Positions 22,950 to 33,661 of a stretch of DNA of 64,000 nt are shown one piece after another (position 1 is the first letter of the stretch; every line of letters starts with the position of its first letter). The stretch spans positions 22,857,276 through 22,921,275 of the forward strand of contig NW_027467782.1 in assembly GCF_004210375.1 (NCBI RefSeq), written 5' to 3'. The notes under the pieces were generated by a model, which was not told where the DNA came from, ran no database searches, and saw only the letters and a list, made by a program, of their open reading frames with translations. Source of the stretch: Tachypleus tridentatus. Its lineage: Eukaryota > Arthropoda > Merostomata > Xiphosura > Limulidae. Both the position numbers and the translations under genes were made by a program.

Positions 22950-24080
22950 CGTCTTGTGTATGTCTCTAGCATCTTGAAAATTCTCAGTATGCGTTATAAG
23001 TATTAGTGCTGACAGTTAAATTGAACAAAGATGAGCATTATGTAGTACCTGTACTCTTCATTTCTGTGATAAAAATATTTACCTGCAAATTATTTTTTAT
23101 ATTACATGTAACACTCTTGAATAACAAAAGAAACTAACAATGGTAAAAGAGCAGAAATATATTAAAGTTATAGTTTTGGAAGCGTGTGTCTAGGACATCT
23201 GAGAACATCGATCAAGCTCCTTTCAACTATTAAATCTCCACTCTTGTCTAGAAAGCATAAACAATGCATTCCCGATGCCAAAAAGCACAGTTAAGTACCC
23301 CAAGTGAAAATTACATTTTGCCTCGAGGGCATTTTAGGATCAAAGTTCGGCCTTTCTATTTGATATAGGTTAACTAAAATTGGGGAGAAGATCTTCTCGT
23401 GATTTACGGCGCTTCCACACATGGTTATGCACAAAGCAGTTTTTCCGTGTTCATTGAGTTAAAAAACTCATGTTTTATTTTCTCAATCATTAAATAACTT
23501 TTCGTAACTATTTCTGTATTTAATTAATTGAACCACCAGAAATTTAAACAAAGTTCATAAAAGACTGACGTAAAACAACTTACCATGAAAACATAAAGAG
23601 GAATGTATGTCTTTGGCATTTTGTAAACTCTCATTATACGTTATAAGTATTAGTGCTGACAGTTAAATTGAACTAAAAAAGATATGTATTGTGTACTATC
23701 TGTTGTCTTGATTTCTGTGATAAAAAGATTTACCTACAAAGCAACTTTTACTTTGCGTGTAACACTCTTGAGTAATACAAAAACTAAATTTGATAAAATA
23801 GCAGAAATATATTAAACCTATAGTTTGGAAACGTGTGTCTACGACATTTGAGAACATTGATCAAGCTCCTTCAAACTATGAAATCTACACTCTTGTCTAG
23901 AAAGCATGAACAATGCATTCCCAATGCGTAATCGCACAGTTAAGTGCCCCAAATCAAAATTACATTTTGCCTCGAGGGCAGTTCAGGGTGTAAGTTCGGC
24001 CTTTCCTTTTGATATAGGTTAGCAAAATTAGGAAGAAGACTGTCTCGTGGTTTATGACGCTTCCATATATGTCACTGCAT
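22950..24080. repeat. Diverged direct duplication, about 490 bp per copy
   Basis: The segment at about 22975-23430 recurs at about 23620-24075 (period about 645 bp, roughly 80-85 percent identity by eye). Shared landmarks are ACGTTATAAGTATTAGTGCT or GCGTTATAAGTATTAGTGCT, GCAGAAATATATTAAA, CACTCTTGTCTAGAAAGCAT and TTACATTTTGCCTCGAGGGC. Each copy has stops in all frames, so it looks non-coding. Confidence 0.85.
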
Positions 24081-24082
24081 AA

Positions 24083-24102
24083 AGATTTTGGTCAGCAGTG
24101 TA
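24083..24102. mobile_element. Solo Tc1-like terminal repeat remnant
   Basis: GATTTTGGTCAGCAGTGTA matches the right end of the Tc1-like element at 52734 (GATTTTGGCCAGCAGTGTA) with one change. No partner end seen nearby. Confidence 0.4.
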
Positions 24103-24104
24103 AT

Positions 24105-25060
24105 ATTGAAGATGTATATTTTTGGTAAATCCAATATCAAGAATTAATTTGGTGATATTTTCTGATCTTACTATTTATTTTAAGCACATGGAGTGCATAT
24201 CTGTATCTATGTGTCCGAAATAATAAATACATTGTGTCACTACCTATTTATTGGCACAAACAAAAATCTATAAAAAAAAATTCCCACTTTGGTATTCTAA
24301 ATTCAGACAATTATAAAATAACTACGATACGTACGACAAACATTTGTTTATCAAAGAACAGAATTTTGAAGTACTGTCTTTGTTGCAAGAACTCGACTTT
24401 CACTGGTACTAAATCTGAACGTTTGATTATATCTTTATTGATGTAATAAGTATATTATTTAAGTATATTTATAAAATATACTTTTGAGGAATGCAGTTAA
24501 AAAATCTGTTGATTTTTAAATAAACGGTACCATACTTAATAGATCAAAATAGTATTTGTGTTATCACAATCAGAGCAGTTTTCCTCTCCATTAATTACCG
24601 TAAAAGAATATTTTTCTCTTGGAAAATAGTGCCTTTTCCTATTTTTTTTAGTACAACGCTTTTTAAAACAGTAGTTAGTTTACAGTAACTGCCTCGCCTC
24701 TCACAGGTTGCAGAGTAAAGTGAATATTTCTTTCTAGTTATCTGACTTTTTTTCTTCTCATTTAAAGAACTTAATTCATTTTTATAAAATGACCTTATGT
24801 GAATATACAATTAAAATATTTAAACAAAACTTTATACCTACAAATTGGACTAGTCGAAATACCCGTGGAATGCGAGGTGAGTAATTATTTGCTGTCACAT
24901 TTTGTTCTTTCTTCTCAAAGTTCGGCCGCTTAATTTAATATCTCGTCTCTATAGTTACTATGTACAAATATTCAGTAATATTATGGTTCCATTTTATTGT
25001 TGTCTTTCTTCACATTGGTTGGAAGTGTAACAATACTCTTGACTAAATTGTTGTAATGAA
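24105..25060. other. No recognised feature
   Basis: AT-rich, no coding or repeat landmark recognised. Confidence 0.4.
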
Positions 25061-25065
25061 ATAAG

Positions 25066-25345
25066 GCCCAGCATGGGCAAGCGTGTTAAGGCGTGCGACT
25101 CGTAATCTGAGGGTCGCGGGTTCGCATCCACGTCGCGCCAAACATGCTCGCCCTTTCAGCCGTGGGGGCGTTATAATGTAACGATCAATCCCACTTTTCG
25201 TTGGTAAAAGAGTAGCGCAAGAGTTGGCGGTGGGTGGTGATGACTAGCTGCCTTCCGTCTAGTCTTGCACTCCTAAATTAGGGACGGCTAGCACAGATAG
25301 CCCTCGAGTAGCTTTGTGCGAAATTCCAAAAAAACAAACAAACAT
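25066..25345 (+). mobile_element. tRNA-derived SINE family 1, well preserved
   Basis: The cleanest plus-strand copy: head GGCCCAGCATGGGCAAGCG, box B GGGTTCGCATCCACG, body through GACTAGCTGCCTTCCGTC and GGGACGGCTAGCACAG, tail GAAATTCC plus an AAAC repeat. Confidence 0.9.
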
Positions 25346-25439
25346 CAACAGTGGTGTCACTGGTTGCTTGTAGATATAGCACCTTCTCAAGATCGTATAG
25401 ATAGCTTAGTAATTTTCGTATGAACCATCGGTAAAACCC

Positions 25440-25485
25440 TGGGTAGTGATGACAAGTGTCTTTTAAAAGCCAGATCTGGATAAGC
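25440..25485. repeat. Short interspersed segment shared with 9690-9735
   Basis: TAGTGATGACAAGTGTC and AAGCCAGATCTGGATAAGC resemble TAGTGATGCCAACTGTC and AACCAGATCTGGATTAGCC at 9690-9735. About 45 bp is shared; the element type is unknown. Confidence 0.5.
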
Positions 25486-25882
25486 GGCTAAATCTCGAAG
25501 AAAATGAAACAAAATGAAGCATGACGTCATAGCTGAAACTGTTCCAAATTTGAAACTTTGTGATGCAATTAGATGCAGTATCAGTTGTTTCAATTTCAAT
25601 GTATGTTTATATGAAGTATAATTATATTCGTAACAATTGGTAATTGTTATGTTAGGTTAGATTTGTTGTAGTTTAATAAGATAAGCATGGTACCAATGAG
25701 CTATGTGACATCATACAAGTGTATGACGTCATGTTTTATTTCGTTCAAGAGTTAGACGCAGATATAATAATTGTGTTAACCGTAACGGAGGATACATTTT
25801 AAGTAGTTTAAATATTAATGAGGCAGTTTTCAAAATAAGATATTGTATTTGTAACTGTATACGTTATTTTTTTATTTTTTAG

Positions 25883-26067
25883 TCATCAGCTGTACATCAC
25901 TGGTTAGAATGTGCTCTCTTGAAGGCGTGGAAGTGAAAGATGGTACAGAAAATGTTTGGTATGCTTTTCAATAGGCAGTCAGTGCTGTAGGCCTCTATGT
26001 TACCCAAGGTGATATCATCTGGGAAGTGTACAAGGAGTTTGATGATACCTTTCTTGGTACTCTACAA
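25883..26067 (+). pseudogene. SART3-like pseudogene exon (HAT repeats)
   Basis: A poly-T acceptor (TTTATTTTTTAG) opens this exon and a consensus donor (CAA then GTAAGTG) closes it. The frame gives LEGVEVKDGTENVWYAF, then Q, stop, then AVSAVGLYVTQGDIIWEVYK and EFDDTFLGTLQ. This resembles the HAT-repeat region of SART3 (consensus VFERA..AVGLHVT.G..IWE.Y.EFE), a U4/U6 snRNP recycling factor. The in-frame TAG falls where FER is expected. Splice sites are kept, so this is a duplicated, not processed, copy. Confidence 0.65.
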
Positions 26068-27880
26068 GTAAGTGTATAAATTTTGTACACAAAAGATCTA
26101 GTATTATAAAGAGTTTATTACAATCATTATTGCTTGCTTAAATGCTACAAAGCTGTCCAGGATGGTAAGAAAAACAATATCACATTGGGTTAACATTGCC
26201 ATAACTTCTTGCCAGTTGAGATGTGTAATAATTAATTATGAATTTTACACACAACTTTGCAGAATATGTTGACTTCTGACAGTGTTAATTTCTGAGTTGT
26301 AAATATGTTCTTATAAACAGTTTTATGTTTGTATAATTACAGTTGTATCATTCTTTAGTTTCTTTAATATTTGAAATTATTCATTCTAATTTTTATTTTA
26401 GGTAAGCTTTATAGTTATGCAATGAACCCACATGTGTGTATAGTCTTTATTTACATAAGAAAATGAAAAGTAATGTATTATGTAACATTAACAATTATTT
26501 AAACAAGTATTCAAACATCCCAATATCTCTATACCATAGTTGTATCTGTAGGGCTGTCAAATGATAACTTTTTGTGAACAGTATTGTCAGTGGATATTTA
26601 TACTAACTATTAATTGTAATGTGATATGAATAATGAGTAAAATTTTTGTGAAAACTGTAATCAGGTTTTTTAAATGATTAGGTTTTATTCCATTGATACT
26701 ATATAGATATGAAAGTAAGACAGTTTTATGTGCCTGTTAATCAAACACAGTGTAAAATACACTGAATACATCATAAAAATATATCAATAAATAACTTTAT
26801 TAAATTCATTCAGAAATAGATTTTAGATTAATCAATTCAACACACTTGGTACTTATTTTCAGCTAACACTGATTACATAGTTTAGTGTACAGGAAGAATT
26901 AAAAAAAATAGATAGTACAAGTAATTACAGTAGAACTATAACATAATATTATCATAATTCATTGTAACTGTTCTGTGTTTTAAGAAAAGTATCTGAAACT
27001 TAAAGACTTATTTGTAAATAGTAATAATGTATATACATGTGTAATGTATTAGAATTGAATGTGATTGTATTATATACAAAATACTGGTCCTCTAGAACAC
27101 AAGAAAAATAGTTGCACTTATTAAAAGTCAGTTATATACTATTTTATATCAGCTGTGGTTGTACAATATGCACTGATTTGTGTATTAAAAATTACTGCAC
27201 TGTAACATAGTCAACACTTTGGATGTTTAACTAAGTTGGAAACTTATAATCCGTTAAACTACTCAACACTTTGTGTTATATTACTTTCATTGTTTAATTT
27301 ACCTGTAACTACACTGATAGTAACTTTAATAACAAAATGAATTAAATTGGCTACAGAATTCTTACAAGTAGATCGTATGAGTTATGATCAAGTGATTTCA
27401 AAGACTGTCCTTATTACTAGTAAGGTGATTTATATAAAAAATAACAGTTAATGATAAACATTTAAAATTTTGTAATTAAAATTCTCTGTTACATATGTAT
27501 ACATATATATATCTTATCTGTGGTAATAGAGGGTAAAAGGGATCCTGGATAATACAAAACAAAGAAAACTTGTATATCTGTGTATTTCTTAGCAAGATGA
27601 AAGTACTAGAAATGTAGTTTGACCTGATATTCAGTCTGACAGATTTCACAATATTCATTTAAATTATCCTTTTGTTTTATTTGAGTTTTTGAATGGTAGA
27701 ACACAGAATGTAAAAAACTAGTTCTGAAGTTTTGTATAACAACTTGTGAGATTCTCAGGATTCTTTTAAAAGATAAACTGGATAATTTGTCCATGGATGA
27801 CTGAGTTAACTATAGCTTCTTGTAAAAAGATAATACTTAACCATATTGAAATCTCTCTTTTTTTTCTTGTTTGTCTGTAG

Positions 27881-28007
27881 GACACCCAGTTGAAAATCCC
27901 TTCCATTTCTTTCTCTACTCATGAACAAGTTATCTGAAACTGTCTGTGGTCTGTCATCTTGTGGATCAACTATATTTTAGCCTTAGAACAGTGGAAACAA
28001 CCTTATT
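27881..28007 (+). pseudogene. SART3-like pseudogene, second exon
   Basis: An acceptor (TTGTTTGTCTGTAG) is followed by DTQLKIPSISFSTHEQVI, a stop, and NCLWSVILWINYILALEQWK, ending at a GTAAGG donor near 28008. It fits the SART3 HAT segment reading DRQLK...VHNRAIRNCPWTV then ALWSRYLLAMER. The Arg codon before NC has become TGA. The exons expected between this and 25883-26067 were not found in the 1.8-kb gap, so part of the gene is lost or unrecognisable. Two dead exons in order on the same strand support one decayed locus, perhaps an ohnologue left from horseshoe crab genome duplications (inference). Confidence 0.65.
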
Positions 28008-28406
28008 GTAAGGTCAAAGGTCAGTAATATATATATATATATATATAAAAAGTTATAAGCTAATAAGTTTTACATGAAAAAGTAGAATAAATGTTGTAAG
28101 ATTCAGCAAAAAATTAAAAAATGTACCTTATATAATTTTCTGTGGATAATAACATCATATGTTTTATATGTGTCAGAATACAGTGTATCTTGGAATGTTT
28201 TTAATGTATTACTCTTCCCTGGAAATGCATCACTCATTGTGTCTTCATATTTGATAACTTAATGTTCTGGTAATCTTTACTTTTTTGTGGTTTACCTTTA
28301 ATTGCATTACAGAGTTAAATATTGCTGGTATTGATTAAAATAAACTGAGTTAGCTACTATAATGCTTAAAACTCTGTGATGTTGAGAAAACCCACTTGTT
28401 GAGAAA

Positions 28407-28526
28407 TATATATGCAAAAACGGCTCATTTGGGTTGAGAAAATATTTTATGTAGAAGAGCGAACAACCTTTCGACCTTCTACGTAAGATATTTTCGCAAC
28501 CCAAACAAGCCGTTTTTGCATATATA
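28407..28526. repeat. 50-bp-arm hairpin, Penelope-type terminal sequence suspected
   Basis: The left arm 28407-28457 (starts TATATATGCAAAAACGGCTC) is the near complement of the right arm 28475-28526 (ends AGCCGTTTTTGCATATATA), around an 18-nt loop. The loop and arm junction (GGTCGAAAGGTTGTTCGC on the minus strand) resemble the hammerhead-ribozyme-bearing terminal repeats of Penelope-like retroelements I remember from arthropods. The CTGATGA part of that motif is not present, so the attribution is tentative. Confidence 0.55.
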
Positions 28527-28529
28527 ATG

Positions 28530-29335
28530 CCTAAAACTGTACACTTTATTTATGAAAGACTCATGTATGTTAACAAATGATGTATCATATACAGTTTATA
28601 ACACAAAATATACCAGAAAGTAATTGAGCCTTTCAGGCTGATTTCATCTAAGAAGAGGAGTTCAGATAGCTGTCTTACTCTGGATTATTTATGGAGAAGG
28701 TTAGACTAGAATAATAGTAAGTGTATAAAAAGTTTTTATATACTGTACTTCTGATTATACTTTCCTGTTTGTTTGAGGTGATGTGATATCCTTTGGTATA
28801 AATATTGTTAGTTTTGTGAGATATACAGAAACTTTTTTGAACAAATAAATGACTGTAATATTGTCTGCTAGAATGAACAAGCACTAGAACATTGTTCAAA
28901 ATGTATATAAACAAACATAATGTTACAAATTAACTTCAGAGTTTACTATCACTTAATAATTTAAAAAAGCAATTATTTAGTATACATATCATTTTTATAT
29001 TATTTATAAAAAAGCTGATTGCTACTTTTATTGTTCATTCTTAGTTTGGGCTTGTTTAATTGTATATCCTTGCAATAATTGGGTAATGAGGTTTGTCACA
29101 TTGACATGTAATTTGTTTTGTAAACGTCAATGATTTATGTTGATTTAAATGTTGTTTGATAAAACAGTAGTTAAAAAAGGAAGTTTAAAACAATAAACTG
29201 TTGAAATTACATCTTCAGATCCCACATGTCTACTGACTGATACAGGTATCATGATAGTCATGTCAGTTTTTATAACTCAACAATAAAAATTTACTTATCA
29301 CACAGTTTGTTATTAAGGCTCTTTTTAACTGCATT
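28530..29335. other. No recognised feature
   Basis: AT-rich DNA between the hairpin and the mariner element. Confidence 0.4.
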
Positions 29336-29339
29336 TGTA

Positions 29340-30400
29340 TCAGGTCATCTCATAAGTACTGTCCGAAAATTTAATGCAGAAAGTGCATCATCATTTCTGT
29401 CTCTGTAGGATGCTTTAATGACTGAGATTATGTAGTAGGACATGTATAAAATTCTTCAGACAAATAAAAGAAATTAATTTAACTCTACTTTTTCAGAGCA
29501 TTAATCAAATAAACCTTCATGAAGATGGATGTGTCTGAGGAGCACATTAGGCATATAATACTTTATGAGTTTAAAAAATCAATAGTGCAGCAGAAACTAC
29601 ATGGAAACATTCAAGGTGTTTATGGTGTGGAGTCTCTCAATGAAAGAAAATGTCGAAGGTGGTTTCAGAAGTTCATATCGGGTGACTAAAGTGATGGTCC
29701 ATGTTCAAGTCATCCTGTTGAGTTTAATGGTGACTTGCTGCTGGCAGCAACTTATGAAGATTGTGCTGTAACAGTTGAAGAACTAGAATAGAAGCTCAAT
29801 TCAAACCATTTGACAGTTCACCATCATCTGTAACAGCTTGGAACGGTGTCAAAACTTGGAAAATGGGTTCCACATGATTTGACAGTAGCCAACCTTGGAG
29901 CAAGAGTGGACATTTGCACTTCTCTCCATGAACATACCTTGCTTTTTTTTGGACAGTTTAGTAACTGGAGATGAAAAATGTACATGTTATAAAAATGTTA
30001 AGTGTCTCAGACAATGGCTCAGTGTAGGTAAACTGGCTAAAGCACAGCCCATAATGGACCTCCACCTTTGGAAAGCCTTGTTAAGCATTTGGTAGGATAT
30101 CTTTGGTGTGATCCACTTTGAGTTGCTGCCACTCAATCTAAAGATTACATCAGACTTCTGTTGTCAACAGTTAGAGCATTTGAATGTTGCACTGAAAAGA
30201 AAGAGGCCTGCTTTGGTCAGTCGTATATGTATTGTGTTACACCAGGATAATGCATGGCCCCATACAGCAAGGATCACATTTATAAAGATTGAAGAGATAG
30301 ACTGGGAGAAACTTCCACATCCTCCTTATTTTCCAGTCCTTGCACCATCTGATTATCATCTGTACTGGATTAGTATGAGCTGAGAATTTGTCTCCAGTAT
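29340..30400 (+). mobile_element. Mariner element, 5' TIR present, 3' end lost
   Basis: The left end reads TCAGGTCATCTCATAAGTAC next to a TA. A matching end occurs at 50523 on the minus strand. The 3' terminal repeat was not found after the coding region, so the copy is truncated. Confidence 0.8.
29524..30383 (+). pseudogene. Mariner transposase (DD34D), broken
   Basis: The translation starts MDVSEEHIRHIILYEFKKS with the HTH region (VESLNERKCRRWFQKFISGD), then shows WVPHDLT, LVTGDEK (first Asp), a VHFELL-like segment (IHFELLPLN), VLHQDNAWPHTA (second Asp) and LAPSDYHLYW (third Asp, a D34D spacing). This is the mariner pattern shared with SETMAR. Several stops (for example near 29685 and 29789) and frame changes near 29945 and 30095 interrupt it. 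A second, 5'-half copy lies at 49869-50523. Confidence 0.85.
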
Positions 30401-30449
30401 ATAAAATGGAACTTGTTGGTTTAAATAATAAGGAAGTTTTCATTGTTAC

Positions 30450-32060
30450 TTAACACTGTGATGTGTGTGTTATTTTTGCTTATTTTAATCTTATATGGAA
30501 ATACTTTTTGCCAGCAATCAGAACATAGAAACAAAACTGACAAGGAATAGTAGAGCCTTAGCAATATATGTAAACATCTGTAATGAATGTTTTGAACTAC
30601 ACATATTTCATCTTCAACAAAAATCAATAAAATTAATTAATTAAACAATCTTTAGTATAAATATTAATATAATAATACAATGAACAGTGTTATACATATT
30701 AATATAAACATACAGTGTTTAGGAAGTTATAAAACTTTCAATTTACAAAGAAACAAATGTATGTGGGAGTGGGTTTGAATATCTACTGAGGTTTCAACTT
30801 TCATTTATAATATATATACTTTCTTTTATTATCAGTTTGTTATCATTACATCCATAAGTTATTACTAAAAAAATTTTATTAAGAAATGGGATATGATGAT
30901 GACGTTTAATTGTAGAATATATAGGAAAGTTAAGTGTAGTTAGAATATTAACTACAGTTCTGTTAGAAACTTTCATGTGTTTCAAGGTATGTATTAATAA
31001 GTGATGGGAAGTTTTGTCTACGTAGGGAATCTTACAGTTACCATTTTAGTTGTTTCTGATAAATAGGATTTTAGTGAATCAAGCAATAAAATACATTGTT
31101 TGTATAACCTTATTGTTACTGACTAATCATACAAATCACAGGCAGTTGAGAACCGCGAGTGATTTAGTAATTAATTTTATGTTACTGCAGAATATTTCAA
31201 CTTGTATCATCATTATGGTAACAGATACCCTGTTACCTTAAAGTTCAAAACACGACAAAATAAACGTTTAGTGGAATTAAAATATTTATAAAAATATAAG
31301 GTTTTATATAGAAAGTTTAATAACTTATACATTTTGTTTTAAAAATGGCAGACATTTATAATAGTTTTGTGAAAATAAAATAGTGTTTTCTTGGAACTGA
31401 TATACAAATATATAATAAACACGTACACACAAACACTTGCTAGCACGCTGTTTGGCAACCTTTATCTCTAGACATCAATGTTTAAATAGTAGTGGACATA
31501 GTAACAATAGAACAAACTTTTATATGAAAAATGAATTTTAAATTCTGGAAAACTTATTTCACTTTAACAAAACTGGGAAGTCAGTTCATAGAATTTCTTA
31601 TATCCTGAGACTGGTTATTTCCAGTTAGTATATTAACATTTAGATACTTTTCATGTTATGGTAATTATAAGAACGCATAACTGAAAGCAAAGGAGAATAT
31701 GTTAGTCACATCACATATGTCATCTCAGGCGTTGAAGAGGCCTCTCGTCAAACACTAGCAATATAGTTAATACGTCAAAAGGTTTCTGATGTATTAACCA
31801 GTCAGTGATACCCCAGCGGTATATCTACGGACTCACACCACTAAACGCAAACTATAACATCATACTTTAGACGAAACTTTGTATAAATCCAACCAAATAT
31901 TAAAGAGAAACAAAAAAACGGAAGAGATAAATAAAACCAAATCACAAACCGCAGACGATATCCTGAGGAATTCCGATGTTTATTTCATCGAGTTCTCTAT
32001 ATGTATTAACAACTTTCTCAGTTAGCGAATAAACAGTTAAACTGTTTCGATATATTTCAC
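30450..32060. other. No gene recognised; SINE head fragment near 31810
   Basis: AT-rich. CCCAGCGGTATATCTACGG at about 31812 is a lone tRNA-like head of SINE family 2. Otherwise empty on both strands. Confidence 0.45.
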
Positions 32061-32063
32061 TGT

Positions 32064-32145
32064 AATTGTTTGTTTTGAATTTCGCGCAAAGTTACATGAG
32101 GGCTATCTGCACTAGCCGCCCCTAATTTAGCAGTGTAATTTGATA
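32064..32145 (-). mobile_element. Truncated SINE family 1
   Basis: Only the tail part is present: TTGAATTTCGCGCAAAGTTA to TAATTTAGCAGTGTAA; the tRNA head is missing. Confidence 0.8.
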
Positions 32146-32631
32146 ATGTAGGTCCGTAAACTTTTAGTTAAACCACCGAGGAACAAAGAGTGTAGTGTTC
32201 ACTTATAGGAATAAAATAATCAGCATTATCTTTCTCCACTTATGTGCTATACCTTTTGTGAAGACAGTGTAATATTATTTTATATGTATCTACAAAACTA
32301 GTTTAGAATTAACGAACTTTCTTCTACAAGTACTAAATAAAGTTTTATTTTACAATTGAAGAAAACATTTTTGGGAAAGTACAAGACCTCTAGCAATAGA
32401 AAAGATAGATTGGCCTAAAACAACGAATTAAATACCTACTAATGCATTTTATTTTAAACTGAAGTCCATGTTTAAGAGAGTTGTCGTTATTTCAAACTTT
32501 TAAATATAATTTTTACAATTTTGCGAAAAGTAAAACTTATTAATATATTTTAATTTCAAATGTTACGTGCAAATAAATCCCTTTTGTAAAACCATAAAAA
32601 GCCATTTGTTTTGCTTAAATGGCTGACTAGT

Positions 32632-33633
32632 ATGCCACGTAGATTTTGTGCTCAATGTAAAGTTTATATTAAAGTTGGTGATAAAGCCCTTCATTGCTCT
32701 GGTGAGTGTCAAAAATGGTATCATTTAAGATGTAAGAACTTAACTGAACAGGATTTGGAATATTTAAATGAAATTGGGAAAAGTTATGAATGTGATTTTT
32801 GTATGAGAAAAGAAAGTTAAGCCTAAATAGTGAAACTCCATTAAGAAGGACTGTGTCCATTTCGTTAGAGGGGAGACAGTGAATCTTGTTGAGAATAGTG
32901 ATCTTGATTTAAATATGGGGAGGCAGATATGAAGTGGCTTAAGACAAAAGTTACAGAAATTTTGTCAAGACTTGATGACTTTCACTTAATTAAAGTAAAG
33001 GTCGAAGAATTAGTGACTTCCTTTCAATATTATTCAGAGAAGGTAGAAACTATGAGTGAGGATATCACAACTTTGAGAGCTGAAGTTAAGGAGTGTAAAC
33101 AGGAAAATAAAACATTAAAGCATGAAAATGAAGAATTGTGGAAGGAGATGGCAAGTTTTCGGAGGAAGATGTGTGAAGCGGAACAATATTCTTATAACTA
33201 TAATGTTTTGATTGGAGGTATTCCAGAGAAGCCTAATGAGAATTTGCAAGAAGTTGTTGAGAAGATTACAACTACTTTTGGGGTTGACTGTGCTCCTACA
33301 GATATTGACACTGTTCATCGTATAGGAAAGAAAACAACTGAAAATAAGAGTCCGAGACAGATTGTTGTTAAGTTTTGTCGTAAGCAAATTAAATTTGATC
33401 TGCTTAAACTTAAGAAAACTAAATTTCGCTCTCTTAATACTAATGATATTAAGGTCTGTAATGAATCTTATCCAGTTTATGTTAACGAACATCTCTCCCC
33501 ATATTATCGTGATATTTTCATGCAAGCAAAACGAAAACAGAAAGATCTTGGCTATAAATTTCTTTGGGTATCGAATGGTAATATTCTTATTAGAAATCAG
33601 AAACTACTCAGCCCATTGTTTTACGTTGCTTGA
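32632..33633 (+). pseudogene. LINE ORF1: PHD-like finger, coiled coil, RNA-binding domain (frame-broken)
   Basis: From ATG at 32632 the protein starts MPRRFCAQCKVYIKVGDKAL with a C4HC3-like finger (CAQC, CSGEC, WYHLRC, CDFC). The frame is lost at an A-run near 32811, where this copy has four A and the minus copy five. A second open part starts at 32929 (MKWLKTKVTEILSRLDD), with a coiled coil (EDITTLRAEVKECKQENKTL) and an RRM-like block (NYNVLIGGIPEKP, DIDTVHRIGKK, SPRQIVVKFCRKQ), as in L1-type ORF1 proteins. A G-run just before 32929 has four G here and six in the minus copy; five would make one continuous ORF1. The function is nucleic-acid binding and RNP assembly, by family. Confidence 0.75.
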
Positions 33634-33661
33634 TTGATCTTAATAATTTATAAATACTGCA

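Noticed and set aside
25066-25140. tRNA gene (box A and B like sequence)
   Set aside because: It is the head of a SINE: the same body and tail follow in every copy, and the cloverleaf is degenerate.
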